DNA of 64,000 nt from DATBLE01 sp963841405 (GCA_963841405.1 CAWJCM010000007.1:1054001-1118000), one strand, 5' to 3'; shown: positions 1-9,057, counted from the first letter of the stretch. A program made the numbers and translations. Notes: generated by a model from the sequence alone, not told the origin.

Positions 1-1071
1 CCAGGTGCCGTACTTGTTGTCGATCGCGACCGGGTAGCGGACGCCGAGCCGCTTCACCGCGCTGCGCACGTTCGACGGGACGTGCTCGAACGCGAACTCC
101 GGCGTGTGCACCCCGACGATCACCAGGCCGCGCTTCCGGTACAGGCGATCCCACGCCTCCAGGTGGGGGAGCGTGCGCAGGCAGTTGATGCACGAGTAGG
201 TCCAGAAGTCGATCAGCACGACCTTGCCGCGCAGTTCCTGCATGGTCAGCGGCTCGCTGTTCACCCACCGGTCGATCCCGGCGAAGTTTGGCGCCGGACC
301 GTAGTCGGGCAGGCCCTCGGAGCCGGAGACGGCAACCGCCGGATTGCGTTCGGTGACGTTCTTCGTCCGCTCGAGCGCCTTCCGGCCCGAGGCGCTCGCC
401 TCGGTGCGGTCCTGGAGGAACTTCGTCCAGTCGGGGAGGTGCTTCTGGAGCGACGTGTCGGCGTTGAAGATCAGGGCGAACGCCGATGCGGCGAGGATCA
501 CCCCGAATGCGACCCGGAAGCGCTGTACGCCGACGCGGAGAGCGTTGCTCGCGCGGCGGCCGCCGAGCGCGATCGCGAGCAGGACCGCCGAGACGCCGAC
601 CGTGTAGGCGACCGCGACCGCGATCGTCCTGGGGCCGAGCTCGTGGGCAGAGGCGGAGGTGGTGACGAATGCGATCGCCGGGCCGCCGCACGGGACGAAC
701 ACGAAGCCGAGCGCGCAGCCGAGCAGGAAGCCGCCGCCGAGGTCTCCCGAGGGCCGGCGCGACAGCCGGGAGAGCGGACGCTCGATCCACACGCCGACCT
801 GGGGGAAGACCAACGTGGCGGCGAGCAGGAAGAGGAGGCCGATCGAGACCTTCCGGAGCAAGTCCTGCGGCAGCCCGAGCGCGTCGAGCAGGAGCGCCGC
901 GAACAGGATCGAGACGAGAAAGGTGACGGCGAGCCCGGCGATGATCGCGAACGGGCGGCGGCGGTGCTCGCCCGCGCCGCCGGCGAAGACGATCGGGAGA
1001 ACCGGCAGGACGCACGGCGAAACGGCCGTGATCAGCCCTGCCACGAACGCGAAGACGATCGCGAGGACCAT
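1..1071 (-). CDS. CcdA/DipZ-type thiol-disulfide transporter with redoxin domain (partial)
   Basis: The first 357 codons are visible and the frame is still open at the window edge, so the C-terminus is missing. The N-terminal half is a CcdA/DsbD-like membrane domain with several hydrophobic segments and the two expected cysteines, in SPCVLP near residue 20 and VPCGGP near residue 118. After a periplasm-facing linker comes a TlpA/AhpC-type redoxin domain with WTYSCINC (CxxC, about residue 290). Known members pass electrons from cytoplasmic thioredoxin across the membrane to exported thiol proteins or peroxidases. ATG at 1071 lies 6 bases after the helicase stop at 1078, so both genes are probably one transcript. 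The domain order matches mycobacterial DipZ, though a generic cytochrome c biogenesis protein is possible. Confidence 0.88.
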   Translation of the reverse strand, partial: MVLAIVFAFVAGLITAVSPCVLPVLPIVFAGGAGEHRRRPFAIIAGLAVTFLVSILFAALLLDALGLPQDLLRKVSIGLLFLLAATLVFPQVGVWIERPLSRLSRRPSGDLGGGFLLGCALGFVFVPCGGPAIAFVTTSASAHELGPRTIAVAVAYTVGVSAVLLAIALGGRRASNALRVGVQRFRVAFGVILAASAFALIFNADTSLQKHLPDWTKFLQDRTEASASGRKALERTKNVTERNPAVAVSGSEGLPDYGPAPNFAGIDRWVNSEPLTMQELRGKVVLIDFWTYSCINCLRTLPHLEAWDRLYRKRGLVIVGVHTPEFAFEHVPSNVRSAVKRLGVRYPVAIDNKYGTW

Positions 1072-1077
1072 CGTTGG

Positions 1078-3579
1078 TTATTCGGACGTAGAAGCCTGCC
1101 CGGTTGTTACAGACTCGTTGTCCTGCGGCGCGACCGCGGGTTGGCTGCCGTTCTGCTCCGCGCCGCCCTGCACCGTCTGCGCGGTCGTGGCCGCCGGTTT
1201 CTTCTTACGCCGCCGGCGACGCCGTCGGCCCGTGTGCGCCTTCGGCGCGGGGAGGTCGTCGGCGAGGGCGGGGGCGACCTCGCTGATCGTGCCGAGGGCC
1301 TCGCGGGCGGCCTCGAGATGGTGGTTCGCACGGGGCGTGTAGCCGTCGGCGGAGGCAAGCAGCGCCGCGGCGGTTCCGATCGGCAGCTCCTTGGCGGCGG
1401 ACGCGAGCTTGATCGCGTTCTCCTCGTGCCGCTGGCCGCGTGAGTTCGCGAGCGCGCCGAGCAGCCGCTTGGCCTCGGGGTACTCGGCACTCGCCTTGCG
1501 GTCGAGCACCTTGCGCACTGCACGTGCGAGGCGCCACGTCCAGCGCGCCAGTATCTGGTCGGGCGCGTCGGGTTTCCCCTCGCCGATCGCGCGCAGCAGT
1601 ACCCGCACGCCTTGGACGCGGTCCTTCTCCCACGGCGGAGCCTGCGACACCAGGGTGACGAGGTCGTCGAAGCTCATCCGGTCGACCGGCGTCGAGACCC
1701 GGTCGGAGAGCGCCATCAGCCGCAGCCGCCGGTTGGGATTCTCTGCGGCGCAGGTGAACAGGAACTGGTCGAGCGCCGCCTTGCTCGCGCGGGCGCTCAG
1801 CTTCTCGACCAGCGCGACGCGGTCGTCGAATCGGGCCTGGCGGCCGGCGATGCGCGCCCAGAAGCGCTGCTCCTCCTCGTCGAGGTAGCGCGGGTCGATG
1901 CGCTGCCACTCGCGCTGGATCACGGCCAGGCGCCGGCTGACGTCGGGCGTGACCGGCACGAGCCACGGCGCGGGCGAGAGGCGGCGGCGTGCGCGCCGCT
2001 GCACTCGACGGCGCGGCGCGGGCGTCACGCGGGCGCCCTCGCGGTAGAAGTCGGCGCCGAGCAGTGAGTGCAGCGTGACCACGCGGTCGGAGTGCGTGGC
2101 ACCCTTCTGGACGAAGTCGACGACGATGCCTGCCTCCTTCCTGGGATGCAGGCGCATGATCCGGCCGATCCGCTGCTGGTAGACGCGCTTGCTGGCCGTC
2201 GGCGCGAGGTGCATGACCACGGTCGCGCGCGGCGAGTTCCAGCCCTCGGCGAGGAGCATCGCGTTGACCAGCACGTCGATCTCGCCGCGCTCGTAGGCGG
2301 CGAGGATCTCGGCCAGGCGGACGGGCGGCGTGCGTCCGCTGACCGCCTCGGCTTTCAGGCCTGCGGCGCGGAACTCCTGCGCGAGGTTGTACGCGTGGTC
2401 GACGCCGGCGGCGTACACGATCCCGGGCGCCGAGTCGAAGCGGTCACGGTAGAGGCTGGCGGCTGCCTGGTTGAGCGCGACGTGGTCGAGCACCCTGGCC
2501 AGCGCGACCTGGTCGAAGTCGCCGCCCACGATCGGTACCGAGTTGATCGCCGCCGCCGGCGGGACGCGGAGGCACCGCAGCGGCGCGATCAGGCCGCGCC
2601 GGGCGGCGTCGCCGAGCGGGAGGTCGTCGACCGAGGCGGGGAAGACGTCGGAGACCTGCTTCGCGATCAGCTGCTCGGTAGCGGTCATCCCGATGTAGAC
2701 CGGCTCGGGGAAGCTGCGGATGGCGGCGCTCGTCTTCTCGCCGAGGGCGGTGTGGGCCTCGTCGCAGATGACCAGCTGGTACGCCTCGCGGTTCAGTTCC
2801 CGCACGTGGCGCGCGAACCAGGCGTAGGTCTGGATCGTGATCGGGTTGCCCTTGGGCGGGGCGCCCTTGCCGGTGATCTCCGGCGTGATCCGGTCGCCGT
2901 AGCCCTCGTCGTTCAGCTCGCGGTTGAACTGGCTGACCAGCAGCCGGCGGTGGGTGAGGATCAGGACGCCGATCGTCCGCGCGGCCTCGACGAAGCCCGC
3001 GGCGGCGATCGTCTTCCCCGACGCGGTCGGATGCCTGAAGCGGTAACGGCGGATCGCGCCCGGGTCCTCCTGCGGCGAGAGCTCCTGCGCGGCCTCGAGG
3101 TCCTCGAGCGGCTCGTGCGCGGCGTGGTCTCCGTTGGTCCCGTTTTCGCCGTTGTCACCGTTCTCGTACTCGTACTCGTCGAACTCGTCCTCCGGTTCTT
3201 CGGCGACCGACTCGGGCTGGCGCTGCGTGGCGGCGATCAGCTCGGTCAGCATTCCGGCGAGCGCGTCCACCTGGTGGCGGCGCAGCTCCGTTCCCGACTT
3301 CAGGTGCGGCGGCTTCTCGCTGAGCACGCGCTCCAGGCCGAGCATCAGCGCGTAGCGGATCTTCCACTCGGACGACGGTTCCTCGGCGCCGGCGTCCAGC
3401 TCGGACAGGGCGTCGTCGAGCGCGTGGCGGCGGGCAGTTCCAGGCGCGAGCACCTGGCGCGGATCCTCCTCGGGATGGAGGAACGGCTCGCCCGCCCAGG
3501 CGGCCGCGCGCTCGGCAGAAGCGACGAGCGGACCCGTCGCCTCAGGAGCAGTCGAGAGTTGAGCGGTGGTTTCCTGCAT
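1078..3579 (-). CDS. SF2 DEAD/DEAH-box helicase, restriction-enzyme-like
   Basis: This is an 833-aa helicase of superfamily 2. A Q-motif-like LRRHQVDAL near residue 105 is followed by an acidic, Asn/Gly-rich insert (about 130-155). Motif I reads HPTASGKT (about 190), motif II ICDEAHTALG (about 275), motif III GMTATEQ (about 300), and motif VI QQRIGRIMRLHP (about 470). The spacing resembles type I/III restriction helicase subunits and RadD/SSL2-type enzymes. The C-terminal 300 residues are unrecognised and end in a strongly basic Arg/Lys run near residue 800, likely a nucleic-acid-binding tail. No methylase or nuclease gene lies nearby, so a stand-alone repair or RNA/DNA remodelling role is more likely than restriction. 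The first motif has Pro-Thr-Ala where most families have Gly-Thr-Gly. Confidence 0.88.
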   Translation of the reverse strand: MQETTAQLSTAPEATGPLVASAERAAAWAGEPFLHPEEDPRQVLAPGTARRHALDDALSELDAGAEEPSSEWKIRYALMLGLERVLSEKPPHLKSGTELRRHQVDALAGMLTELIAATQRQPESVAEEPEDEFDEYEYENGDNGENGTNGDHAAHEPLEDLEAAQELSPQEDPGAIRRYRFRHPTASGKTIAAAGFVEAARTIGVLILTHRRLLVSQFNRELNDEGYGDRITPEITGKGAPPKGNPITIQTYAWFARHVRELNREAYQLVICDEAHTALGEKTSAAIRSFPEPVYIGMTATEQLIAKQVSDVFPASVDDLPLGDAARRGLIAPLRCLRVPPAAAINSVPIVGGDFDQVALARVLDHVALNQAAASLYRDRFDSAPGIVYAAGVDHAYNLAQEFRAAGLKAEAVSGRTPPVRLAEILAAYERGEIDVLVNAMLLAEGWNSPRATVVMHLAPTASKRVYQQRIGRIMRLHPRKEAGIVVDFVQKGATHSDRVVTLHSLLGADFYREGARVTPAPRRRVQRRARRRLSPAPWLVPVTPDVSRRLAVIQREWQRIDPRYLDEEEQRFWARIAGRQARFDDRVALVEKLSARASKAALDQFLFTCAAENPNRRLRLMALSDRVSTPVDRMSFDDLVTLVSQAPPWEKDRVQGVRVLLRAIGEGKPDAPDQILARWTWRLARAVRKVLDRKASAEYPEAKRLLGALANSRGQRHEENAIKLASAAKELPIGTAAALLASADGYTPRANHHLEAAREALGTISEVAPALADDLPAPKAHTGRRRRRRRKKKPAATTAQTVQGGAEQNGSQPAVAPQDNESVTTGQASTSE

Positions 3580-3710
3580 AGGGGCAGCGGCAGTGCGCTG
3601 CGACGTTCTCAGAAGGCGCCCGAGACCCAGACGGGCGTCACGCCCGGAAGCATAGCGGGTCGCGCCGGGCCGCGGCCAGCCTCAGACGGGGGAACCGCGA
3701 TACTTGCCGG
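3580..3710. promoter_or_regulatory. Divergent intergenic region, helicase / 218-aa gene
   Basis: These 131 bases separate the leftward helicase from the rightward unknown gene. On the plus strand GATACT at 3699-3704 lies 6 bases before the GTG at 3711, fitting a leaderless -10 box. No clear operator or hairpin was seen. Confidence 0.35.
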
Positions 3711-4367
3711 GTGGCCGACTGGGCGGCGATGTTCGAGCGCGAAGCGGGCCGCTGCCGGGACGGCGAGGAGCGGCTGGAAGGCATGGCCGTCGCGAGCGAC
3801 GAACGCCAACGCCAGCTCACGCGTGTGGGCAACGCCGCCTGGGGGGCGGGACTGTGCCTGCTGATGCAGGGCGCTCTTGAGTCGTCGCAATGGCTGCGCA
3901 GAGCTGCGCACCTCTGGCGCAAGAGTTACGCGAATGCGCCGCCCGGGAGTTGGGGGCGGCCGATCGGCGCGATCAAGGCATTCGTCCTGGCCGGCGATGA
4001 GCACGGAGCGGAGGAGGCCGCCCGCTGGGCGCTCGCCGAGGGAGCCGGTGAGTCGGAGTCGCCGATCGGCCGCTACGCCGCGGCGCTCGCCTGCTCCGTG
4101 CTCGGCGATCGCGAGGGCGCGCGGATCCACGCCGACACGATCCGGATCCGCGACGATTTCCCGCGCGACGTCGGCGACGCGCTGGCGACGATCGCCGCCG
4201 AGGACGTCGTCGGCTACGTCGAGGCGGTCGAGTCCGTGCTCGAGTCGTTCGAGACGCGCGAGGACTACCTCGAGGACGTCCCGGTCGCCGACACAGTGCT
4301 CGTGCTCCAAGCGCTGGCCGCGCGGCGCAACATGGCCGCGGATCTGACGTCTGATCTGTTGCCGTGA
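3711..4367 (+). CDS. Hypothetical protein, helical-repeat (TPR-like) character
   Basis: The function of this 218-aa protein is not recognised. It is Ala/Arg/Glu-rich, lacks a signal peptide or membrane segment, and is predicted by eye to be almost all helical. Paired helices around residues 40-75 (NAAWGAGLCLLMQGAL, then a Trp-rich stretch) and 80-150 resemble TPR-type repeats. The start is taken as GTG at 3711, with GATACT six bases upstream. Codon use matches the neighbours, so it is probably a real gene. Its stop overlaps the start of the 49-aa gene at 4364 by four bases (GTGA), which implies coupled translation. Confidence 0.7.
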   Translation: MADWAAMFEREAGRCRDGEERLEGMAVASDERQRQLTRVGNAAWGAGLCLLMQGALESSQWLRRAAHLWRKSYANAPPGSWGRPIGAIKAFVLAGDEHGAEEAARWALAEGAGESESPIGRYAAALACSVLGDREGARIHADTIRIRDDFPRDVGDALATIAAEDVVGYVEAVESVLESFETREDYLEDVPVADTVLVLQALAARRNMAADLTSDLLP

Positions 4368-4513
4368 GCCTGAGGAGATGGCTGGAGGAGCGCCGCGGGC
4401 GGAAGCGCCGCAAGGAGGCGGAGCGGCTCGGCCAGATCGACCCGGAAGAGGCCCGGCGCCTGCGCGACCTCACCTCGCCGGTGAAGGCGAAGTGGGGGTA
4501 CTACCCGAAGTAG
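4364..4513 (+). CDS. Small basic protein, 49 aa
   Basis: This short reading frame starts with GTG inside the stop codon of the preceding gene (GTGA, 4364-4367). The product starts MSLRRWLEERRGRKRRKEAE, is very rich in Arg/Lys/Glu, and ends SPVKAKWGYYPK. The Trp-Gly-Tyr-Tyr-Pro-Lys end is unlike a random GC-rich frame, and the overlap favours translation. I do not recognise a family. The charged helix with an aromatic tail could bind nucleic acid or a partner protein; this is a guess. Confidence 0.5.
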   Translation: MSLRRWLEERRGRKRRKEAERLGQIDPEEARRLRDLTSPVKAKWGYYPK

Positions 4514-4537
4514 CCGAGCTCGTTGCGACCGCTGGCC

Positions 4538-5209
4538 CTACAGGGCGGTGGCGGCAGCGCCGTCGAGAATTGCGATCGTCTCGACGCCTCGCACGAGGCT
4601 CGCGGGTGTCTCCGGCGACGGCTCGTCCGTGAACGCGCGGCCGACCGCCTCCGCCTTCGCCTCACCCGTGACGAGGTAGACCATCATCCGCGTCGCGGCG
4701 AGCGCCGGCACCGTCATCGTCACCCGCGGGACGAACGGCTCCATGCCCGCATCGGCGGCGACCGCCCGCCGCTCCGTCTCGTCCAGCGCGGGCGCGTTCG
4801 GAAAGAGCGAGGCGGTGTGCCCGTCAGGGCCGATGCCCATCACAGCGAGGTCGAGGGCAACGCTCTGGAGCGCGGCGTCGTACTCGGCCGCCGCCTGCTC
4901 GGGCTCGAGCTCGCCGCGAACGCGGTGCACCTCGGCCGGCGGGCGGGCGAGGCCGTCGAGCAGCGACTCGCGGACAACGCGGTAATTGGACCGACCGTCG
5001 GCGGGCGGGACGCAGCGCTCGTCTATCCACCAGAGCTCGACCGCGCTCCAGTCGGGACGCAGGATGGCGGCGCGCTCGTAAGCGGGACGCGGCCCGGAGC
5101 CCCCGGAGACGCCGACGTCCCCGCCTCCTCCGGCCTCCGCGATCAGCTGCGCGGCCGCCTCGCCCGCCTCCTCGGCGGTATCGACGATGCGGAGATCGAC
5201 CTGGCTCAA
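4538..5209 (-). CDS. pgl: 6-phosphogluconolactonase
   Basis: This 223-aa protein is of the glucosamine-6-phosphate isomerase/6-phosphogluconolactonase (DevB) family. It hydrolyses 6-phosphogluconolactone to 6-phosphogluconate in the cytoplasmic oxidative pentose phosphate pathway. Family signatures are GVSGGSGPRPAYE near the N-terminus, WWIDERCVPP, and GIGPDGHTASLFP (about residue 130). Length is normal for the family. ATG at 5209 overlaps the stop of proC (5206-5208), so the two are co-transcribed and probably translationally coupled. No zwf or gnd lies beside it, so it is detached from the usual zwf-opcA-pgl cluster. Confidence 0.93.
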   Translation of the reverse strand: MSQVDLRIVDTAEEAGEAAAQLIAEAGGGGDVGVSGGSGPRPAYERAAILRPDWSAVELWWIDERCVPPADGRSNYRVVRESLLDGLARPPAEVHRVRGELEPEQAAAEYDAALQSVALDLAVMGIGPDGHTASLFPNAPALDETERRAVAADAGMEPFVPRVTMTVPALAATRMMVYLVTGEAKAEAVGRAFTDEPSPETPASLVRGVETIAILDGAAATAL

Positions 5210-6021
5210 TCGCCTTCCTCGGCGAGCTCCTGCGAGCGTTCCATGGCAGCCTGGATCGCGTTCAGGAACGCTGCCCGCACCCCGGCGGCCTCGAGCTCGC
5301 GGATCGCGCGGATGGTCGTTCCGCCCGGAGACGTGACCGCCTCACGCAGCTCCACCGGGTGAACACGCTCGTCGCGCAGGAGTTTGGCGGTTCCGAGCAT
5401 CGTCTGGACGACGAGCTGCGTCGTCACCTCGCGCGAGAGCCCGAGCAGGAGCCCGGCCTCGATCATCGCCTCGGCGAGGAGCGCGAAGTAGGCAGGACCC
5501 GAGCCGGAGACGGCGGTGACCGCGTCCATGTACGGCTCGGGTACGCGCACCACCGCACCGAGGTGCGACAGGCACTCCTCGGCGAGCGCGAGGTTCTCCT
5601 CGCCGGCATGGGCGCCGGGGCAGATTCCCGCGATCCCCTCGTGGACGACGGACGGCGCGTTGGGCATCGCCCGCACCACCGGGACGCGGTCGGCGATCCT
5701 GGTCTCGATCCGCGACGTGCGGATCGCGGCGGCGACGGAGAGCACCGTCTGCTCGGGCGCGAGCAGCGGGCCGATCTCCCCGAGCAGCACCTCGATGTCC
5801 TGCGGTTTCACCGCCACGACGACCAGGCCCACCCCCGCTACGGCCTCGCCGTTCGCGAGCGTCGCCTCGATCCCGTAGTGACCGCGGAGCTCGCCGGCAC
5901 GTTCTTCCCGCCGGCAGGAGGCGACCACTTCGGACGACTCGCGCCACCCGGCGCTGAGCAGGCCGCCGAGCAGCGACTCGCCGATCTTCCCGCAGCCGAG
6001 GATCGCGACGCGACGGTTCAC
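5206..6021 (-). CDS. proC: Pyrroline-5-carboxylate reductase
   Basis: This 271-aa enzyme catalyses the NAD(P)H-dependent reduction of 1-pyrroline-5-carboxylate to proline, the last step of proline synthesis. The Rossmann motif is AILGCGKIGESLLGG (residues 6-20). VVAVKPQDIE (about 70) and RAMPNAPSVVHEG (about 118) are typical of ProC. The C-terminal signature is SGPAYFALLAEAMIEAGLLLG followed by TSPGGTT, which lines the active site. It is full length and soluble. It overlaps pgl downstream and the isomerase gene upstream (stop at 6018), so it sits in a four-gene leftward operon from AlkA to pgl. Confidence 0.95.
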   Translation of the reverse strand: MNRRVAILGCGKIGESLLGGLLSAGWRESSEVVASCRREERAGELRGHYGIEATLANGEAVAGVGLVVVAVKPQDIEVLLGEIGPLLAPEQTVLSVAAAIRTSRIETRIADRVPVVRAMPNAPSVVHEGIAGICPGAHAGEENLALAEECLSHLGAVVRVPEPYMDAVTAVSGSGPAYFALLAEAMIEAGLLLGLSREVTTQLVVQTMLGTAKLLRDERVHPVELREAVTSPGGTTIRAIRELEAAGVRAAFLNAIQAAMERSQELAEEGD

Positions 6022-6764
6022 GGCTCGAGTCTACGCAGCCAGGCGACCGCGGCCTCGAGCCGGCAGGCGTCGATCTCGCCGTTCGGGCCGACGGCAGACA
6101 TCTCCAGGGTCAGCGTGCCGTCGTACGGCAGCCGCTCGAGGAAGCCGTCGACGTCGATCGTGCCCTCGCCCGGCAGCAGGTAGCGGCGCGGCTTCGTGCC
6201 CCAGACGGCCGGGTCGAAGTCCTTCACGTGCAGGTGCGCGATCAGCTCGCCGAGCTCGTGGGCCCGGTCGAGCTGGCCGTGCAGGGCGAGGAACTCGGTA
6301 TCCAGCGTGACGCGGCAGCGTGGGTCGCGCTCGCAGGCGCGGCAGACATTGTCGAGCGGCGTGCCGACCGTGCACGGGATCGTCTCCACCGTCAGCGTGA
6401 CTCCGTGCTCTTCGGCGATGTCGGCGAGTGCGGGCAGGCGATCGAGGTTGCGATCCAGGTGGCGGTCTCCGTCGGGGAGCTCCCAGAGGTGGAGGACGAC
6501 GAGCTCCGCACCGAGCCTGCCCGCGATCCGGCAGTCGAGCGCGAAGCGCGCCAGGTCGGGGTCGTCGCCGGAGAGAGTCGCACCGGTTCGCTTGTCGGCA
6601 TGGGCGGTGACGAACGGCAGGCCGCGCAGGTCCTCGACGACATGGTCGTTCCACGAGTGGATCGACGCCTCGAGCTCGAGCGGCGGGATGTGCTCGAGGA
6701 TCCGGCGGTGGTCGGGGAAGTCGGGGTTGCGGGTGACCGACCCGGTCGAGATCAGCGGCCTCAC
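6018..6764 (-). CDS. Sugar phosphate isomerase/epimerase-type TIM barrel
   Basis: This 248-aa protein belongs to the AP endonuclease 2/xylose isomerase-like TIM-barrel family. Likely metal-binding residues lie in LVVLHLWE, LTVETIP (Glu), TLDTEFLALHG (Asp) and LIAHLHVKDFD (His and Asp). That pattern fits epimerases or isomerases of sugars and inositols more than true endonuclease IV. GTG at 6764 is preferred because it makes a GTGA overlap with the AlkA stop at 6761; the longer upstream frame is Arg/Pro-rich shadow sequence. The substrate cannot be inferred. The context next to a glycosylase leaves a repair role possible. Confidence 0.8.
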   Translation of the reverse strand: MRPLISTGSVTRNPDFPDHRRILEHIPPLELEASIHSWNDHVVEDLRGLPFVTAHADKRTGATLSGDDPDLARFALDCRIAGRLGAELVVLHLWELPDGDRHLDRNLDRLPALADIAEEHGVTLTVETIPCTVGTPLDNVCRACERDPRCRVTLDTEFLALHGQLDRAHELGELIAHLHVKDFDPAVWGTKPRRYLLPGEGTIDVDGFLERLPYDGTLTLEMSAVGPNGEIDACRLEAAVAWLRRLEP

Positions 6765-7597
6765 GCGGCGCGGGCGGCGGGGATCAGCCCGTGGGAGAAG
6801 CCGGCCAGCAGGTAGACGCTTGCGAGTCCGGCCCACTCGCCGTACGGCTCGAGCAGCTCGGCCGTCTCCCACCCCTCGACGCGGCGGCCGCGCATGGCTC
6901 CGAGCAGCTTCACCAGCCCGAGGTCTCCCTCGAGGCCGCGTTCGAAACGGCCGAGGCCCTCGAGGGAGACGACCCCGAGCGACCAGGGGCCGAGGCCGCG
7001 CTCGCGCAGGAGCCGGCCGGCGACGGCTTCCGTCGGCTCGTCCTTCAGCCGCTCGAGCTCGACCGAGCGCGTGAGCCGCACGAGCGTCGCGCCGCGGCGG
7101 GCGTGGAGGCCGAGGCGGCGCAGCTCGGCCGGCGAGAAGCGGGCGAGGTCGGCGGTCGCGGGCGGGATGCTCAGGCCGTCGCGCCGGTCGGTTGCCGCGC
7201 GAATGATCCGCCGCTCCATCGCGCGGGCCTCGCTCGCCAGGATCAGCTGGCCGCAGAGCGCCCGGAGGAGTGCCTGGGCGACGGTGGCGAGCCGGACGGG
7301 ACGGAGCCCGCGCAGCCGGCGCACCGTCGTGCCGAGGAGCGGGTCGCGCTGGAAGCGCAGGACGAACGGCGTGTGGTCGTCGTCGATCCCGAGGCAGAAG
7401 CGAAGCTGGTCGAGCGCCTCCTCGCCGGTCGCGCGCAGGCAGACGGCGCCGTCGGGCCGCTGCCAGGCGACGGCGCGGCCGGCCGGGACGACGGCGTTCA
7501 GGATCCCGTCGCTGAACGTGCGCGTCGCATCCGACGCTCCTCTGGCCGAGAGAGCGATCGAATAGGGGCCGCGGGGGCGCAGGTCGGCGGCGACCAT
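6761..7597 (-). CDS. alkA: DNA-3-methyladenine glycosylase II (AlkA-like)
   Basis: This 278-aa protein has AlkA/HhH-GPD features. The N-terminal beta domain begins RPRGPYSIALSARG, a mid-protein segment has LVQ-like helices, and the C-terminal helix-hairpin-helix leads to GLGPWSLGVVSLEGLGRFE. There the Trp and conserved Asp position fit base-excision glycosylases. The enzyme removes alkylated bases such as 3-methyladenine. ATG at 7597 is chosen because upstream codons are Pro/Arg-rich shadow. The operator/promoter region is shared with the divergent gene at 7648, 50 bases away. The catalytic Asp is not obvious in the usual place (GRFERGLEGDLGL), so activity should be checked. Confidence 0.75.
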   Translation of the reverse strand: MVAADLRPRGPYSIALSARGASDATRTFSDGILNAVVPAGRAVAWQRPDGAVCLRATGEEALDQLRFCLGIDDDHTPFVLRFQRDPLLGTTVRRLRGLRPVRLATVAQALLRALCGQLILASEARAMERRIIRAATDRRDGLSIPPATADLARFSPAELRRLGLHARRGATLVRLTRSVELERLKDEPTEAVAGRLLRERGLGPWSLGVVSLEGLGRFERGLEGDLGLVKLLGAMRGRRVEGWETAELLEPYGEWAGLASVYLLAGFSHGLIPAARAA

Positions 7598-7635
7598 CGA
7601 GGGTCGAGCATAGTGGCCGGTCCGGGTGCCGTCAG

Positions 7636-7641
7636 TACCCT
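7636..7641 (+). promoter_or_regulatory. -10 box for leaderless transcript of the 7648 gene
   Basis: TACCCT ends six bases before the ATG at 7648. The spacing puts the likely transcription start on or next to the start codon, and there is no ribosome binding site. The same spacing recurs at several other genes here. Confidence 0.5.
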
Positions 7642-7647
7642 TGGCCG

Positions 7648-9057
7648 ATGCCGGATGCGGTCGTCGTCGGCGCGGGGCCGAACGGTCTGGCGGCCGCGAT
7701 CGTGCTCGCGCGGGCGGGCCGTTCGGTTGTCGTGCGGGAGGCGGCGGACACCGTCGGCGGCGGGATGCGAACGGCCGAGCTGACGCTGCCGGGCTTCCGT
7801 CACGACGTCTGCTCGGCGATCCACCCGGGCGCGGTCGGCTCACCGTTCTTGCGGTCACTGCCGCTCGGCGACCACGGCCTCGAGTGGATCCATCCTCCGG
7901 CGCCGCTCGCGCATCCCTTCGACGACGGCAGCGCCGTGCTGCTCGAGCGATCGGTGGCGGCCACTGCGGCAGGGCTCGGCGGCGACGGTGCGGCCTACCG
8001 CCGTCTGTTCGAGCCGCTCGTCGAGGTCGCCGACGAACTGGCCGGCATGGTGCTTGCGCCGTTGCGGAGACCGCGCAACTGGCGAGCGGCAGTCCGATTC
8101 GCGGCGAGCGCGTTGCTACCCGCGGCAACGCTCGCGCGGCGGCGGTTCGCGGGTGAGCGGGCCCGCGGGCTCGTCGCCGGGCTGGCCGCTCACTCGATTC
8201 TCCCGCTCTCGAGGCCGCCCACGGGCGCTGTCGGGCTGGCCCTCGGCCTGTTCGGCCACGGCTTCGGGTGGCCGTTCCCACGCGGTGGCTCTCAGGCGAT
8301 CGCGGACGCGCTCGCGTCGTACCTGCGCTCGCTCGGGGGCGAGATCGAGTGCGGCAGTCGCGTGGAGTCGCTCGCGGATCTGCGCGGAGCCGGGCTCGTG
8401 CTGCTCGACGTCACTCCGCGTCAGTTCCTCTCCCTCGCCGGCGAGGCGTTGCCGTCTCTTTACCGCCGCCGCCTGGCCGGCTACCGATACGGGCCGGGCG
8501 CCTTCAAGCTCGACCTTGCGCTCGAGGAACCGGTGCCGTGGGCGGCGGAGGCGTGCGCGCGGGCGGCGACCGTCCACCTCGGCGGCACGCTGGACGAGAT
8601 CGCCCGCGCCGAGGCGCAGGTCGCCCGCGGGGAGCACCCGGAGCGGCCGTTCGTCCTGCTCGCCCAGCAGAGCCTGTTCGACGGCACGCGGGCTCCGGCC
8701 GGCCGGCACACCCTCTGGGCGTACTGCCACGTCCCCAACGGGTCGACGGTCGACATGACCGACCGCATCGAAGGGCAGATCGAGCGCTTCGCGCCGGGGT
8801 TCCGGGAGCGGATCGTCGGACGCCACAGGCTCGGGCCGACCGCCCTGGAGCGCTACAACGCGAACTACGTCGGCGGTGACATCGCCGGCGGCGTGCTCGA
8901 TCTCCGCCAGTTGTTGGCGCGGCCGGTGGCGCGGATCGTCCCCTACTCGACGCCGCTCGAGGGCGTCTACCTCTGCTCGTCGTCGACGCCTCCCGGCGCC
9001 GGCGTGCACGGGATGTGTGGCTACTTCGCCGCCCGCGCGGCGCTCGCACGCCGGTGA
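7648..9057 (+). CDS. FAD-dependent phytoene desaturase/isomerase-like oxidoreductase
   Basis: This 469-aa flavoprotein begins with the FAD dinucleotide motif VVVGAGPNGLAAAIVLARAG and VVREAADTVGGGMRT, as in CrtI/carotenoid isomerase (PDS, RetSat-like) enzymes. The end has SSSTPPGAGVHGMCGYFAARAA, the second FAD-contact segment of the family. There is no signal peptide. No phytoene synthase or other carotenoid gene is nearby, so the substrate could be another polyene, polyketide or lipid; COG1233 members with this architecture are often uncharacterised. It is divergent from alkA, with a TACCCT box six bases before the ATG. Confidence 0.85.
   Translation: MPDAVVVGAGPNGLAAAIVLARAGRSVVVREAADTVGGGMRTAELTLPGFRHDVCSAIHPGAVGSPFLRSLPLGDHGLEWIHPPAPLAHPFDDGSAVLLERSVAATAAGLGGDGAAYRRLFEPLVEVADELAGMVLAPLRRPRNWRAAVRFAASALLPAATLARRRFAGERARGLVAGLAAHSILPLSRPPTGAVGLALGLFGHGFGWPFPRGGSQAIADALASYLRSLGGEIECGSRVESLADLRGAGLVLLDVTPRQFLSLAGEALPSLYRRRLAGYRYGPGAFKLDLALEEPVPWAAEACARAATVHLGGTLDEIARAEAQVARGEHPERPFVLLAQQSLFDGTRAPAGRHTLWAYCHVPNGSTVDMTDRIEGQIERFAPGFRERIVGRHRLGPTALERYNANYVGGDIAGGVLDLRQLLARPVARIVPYSTPLEGVYLCSSSTPPGAGVHGMCGYFAARAALARR

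Noticed and set aside
1078..3579. Restriction-modification or defence system around the helicase
   Set aside because: No methylase, specificity subunit, nuclease or other defence gene lies within reach in the window.
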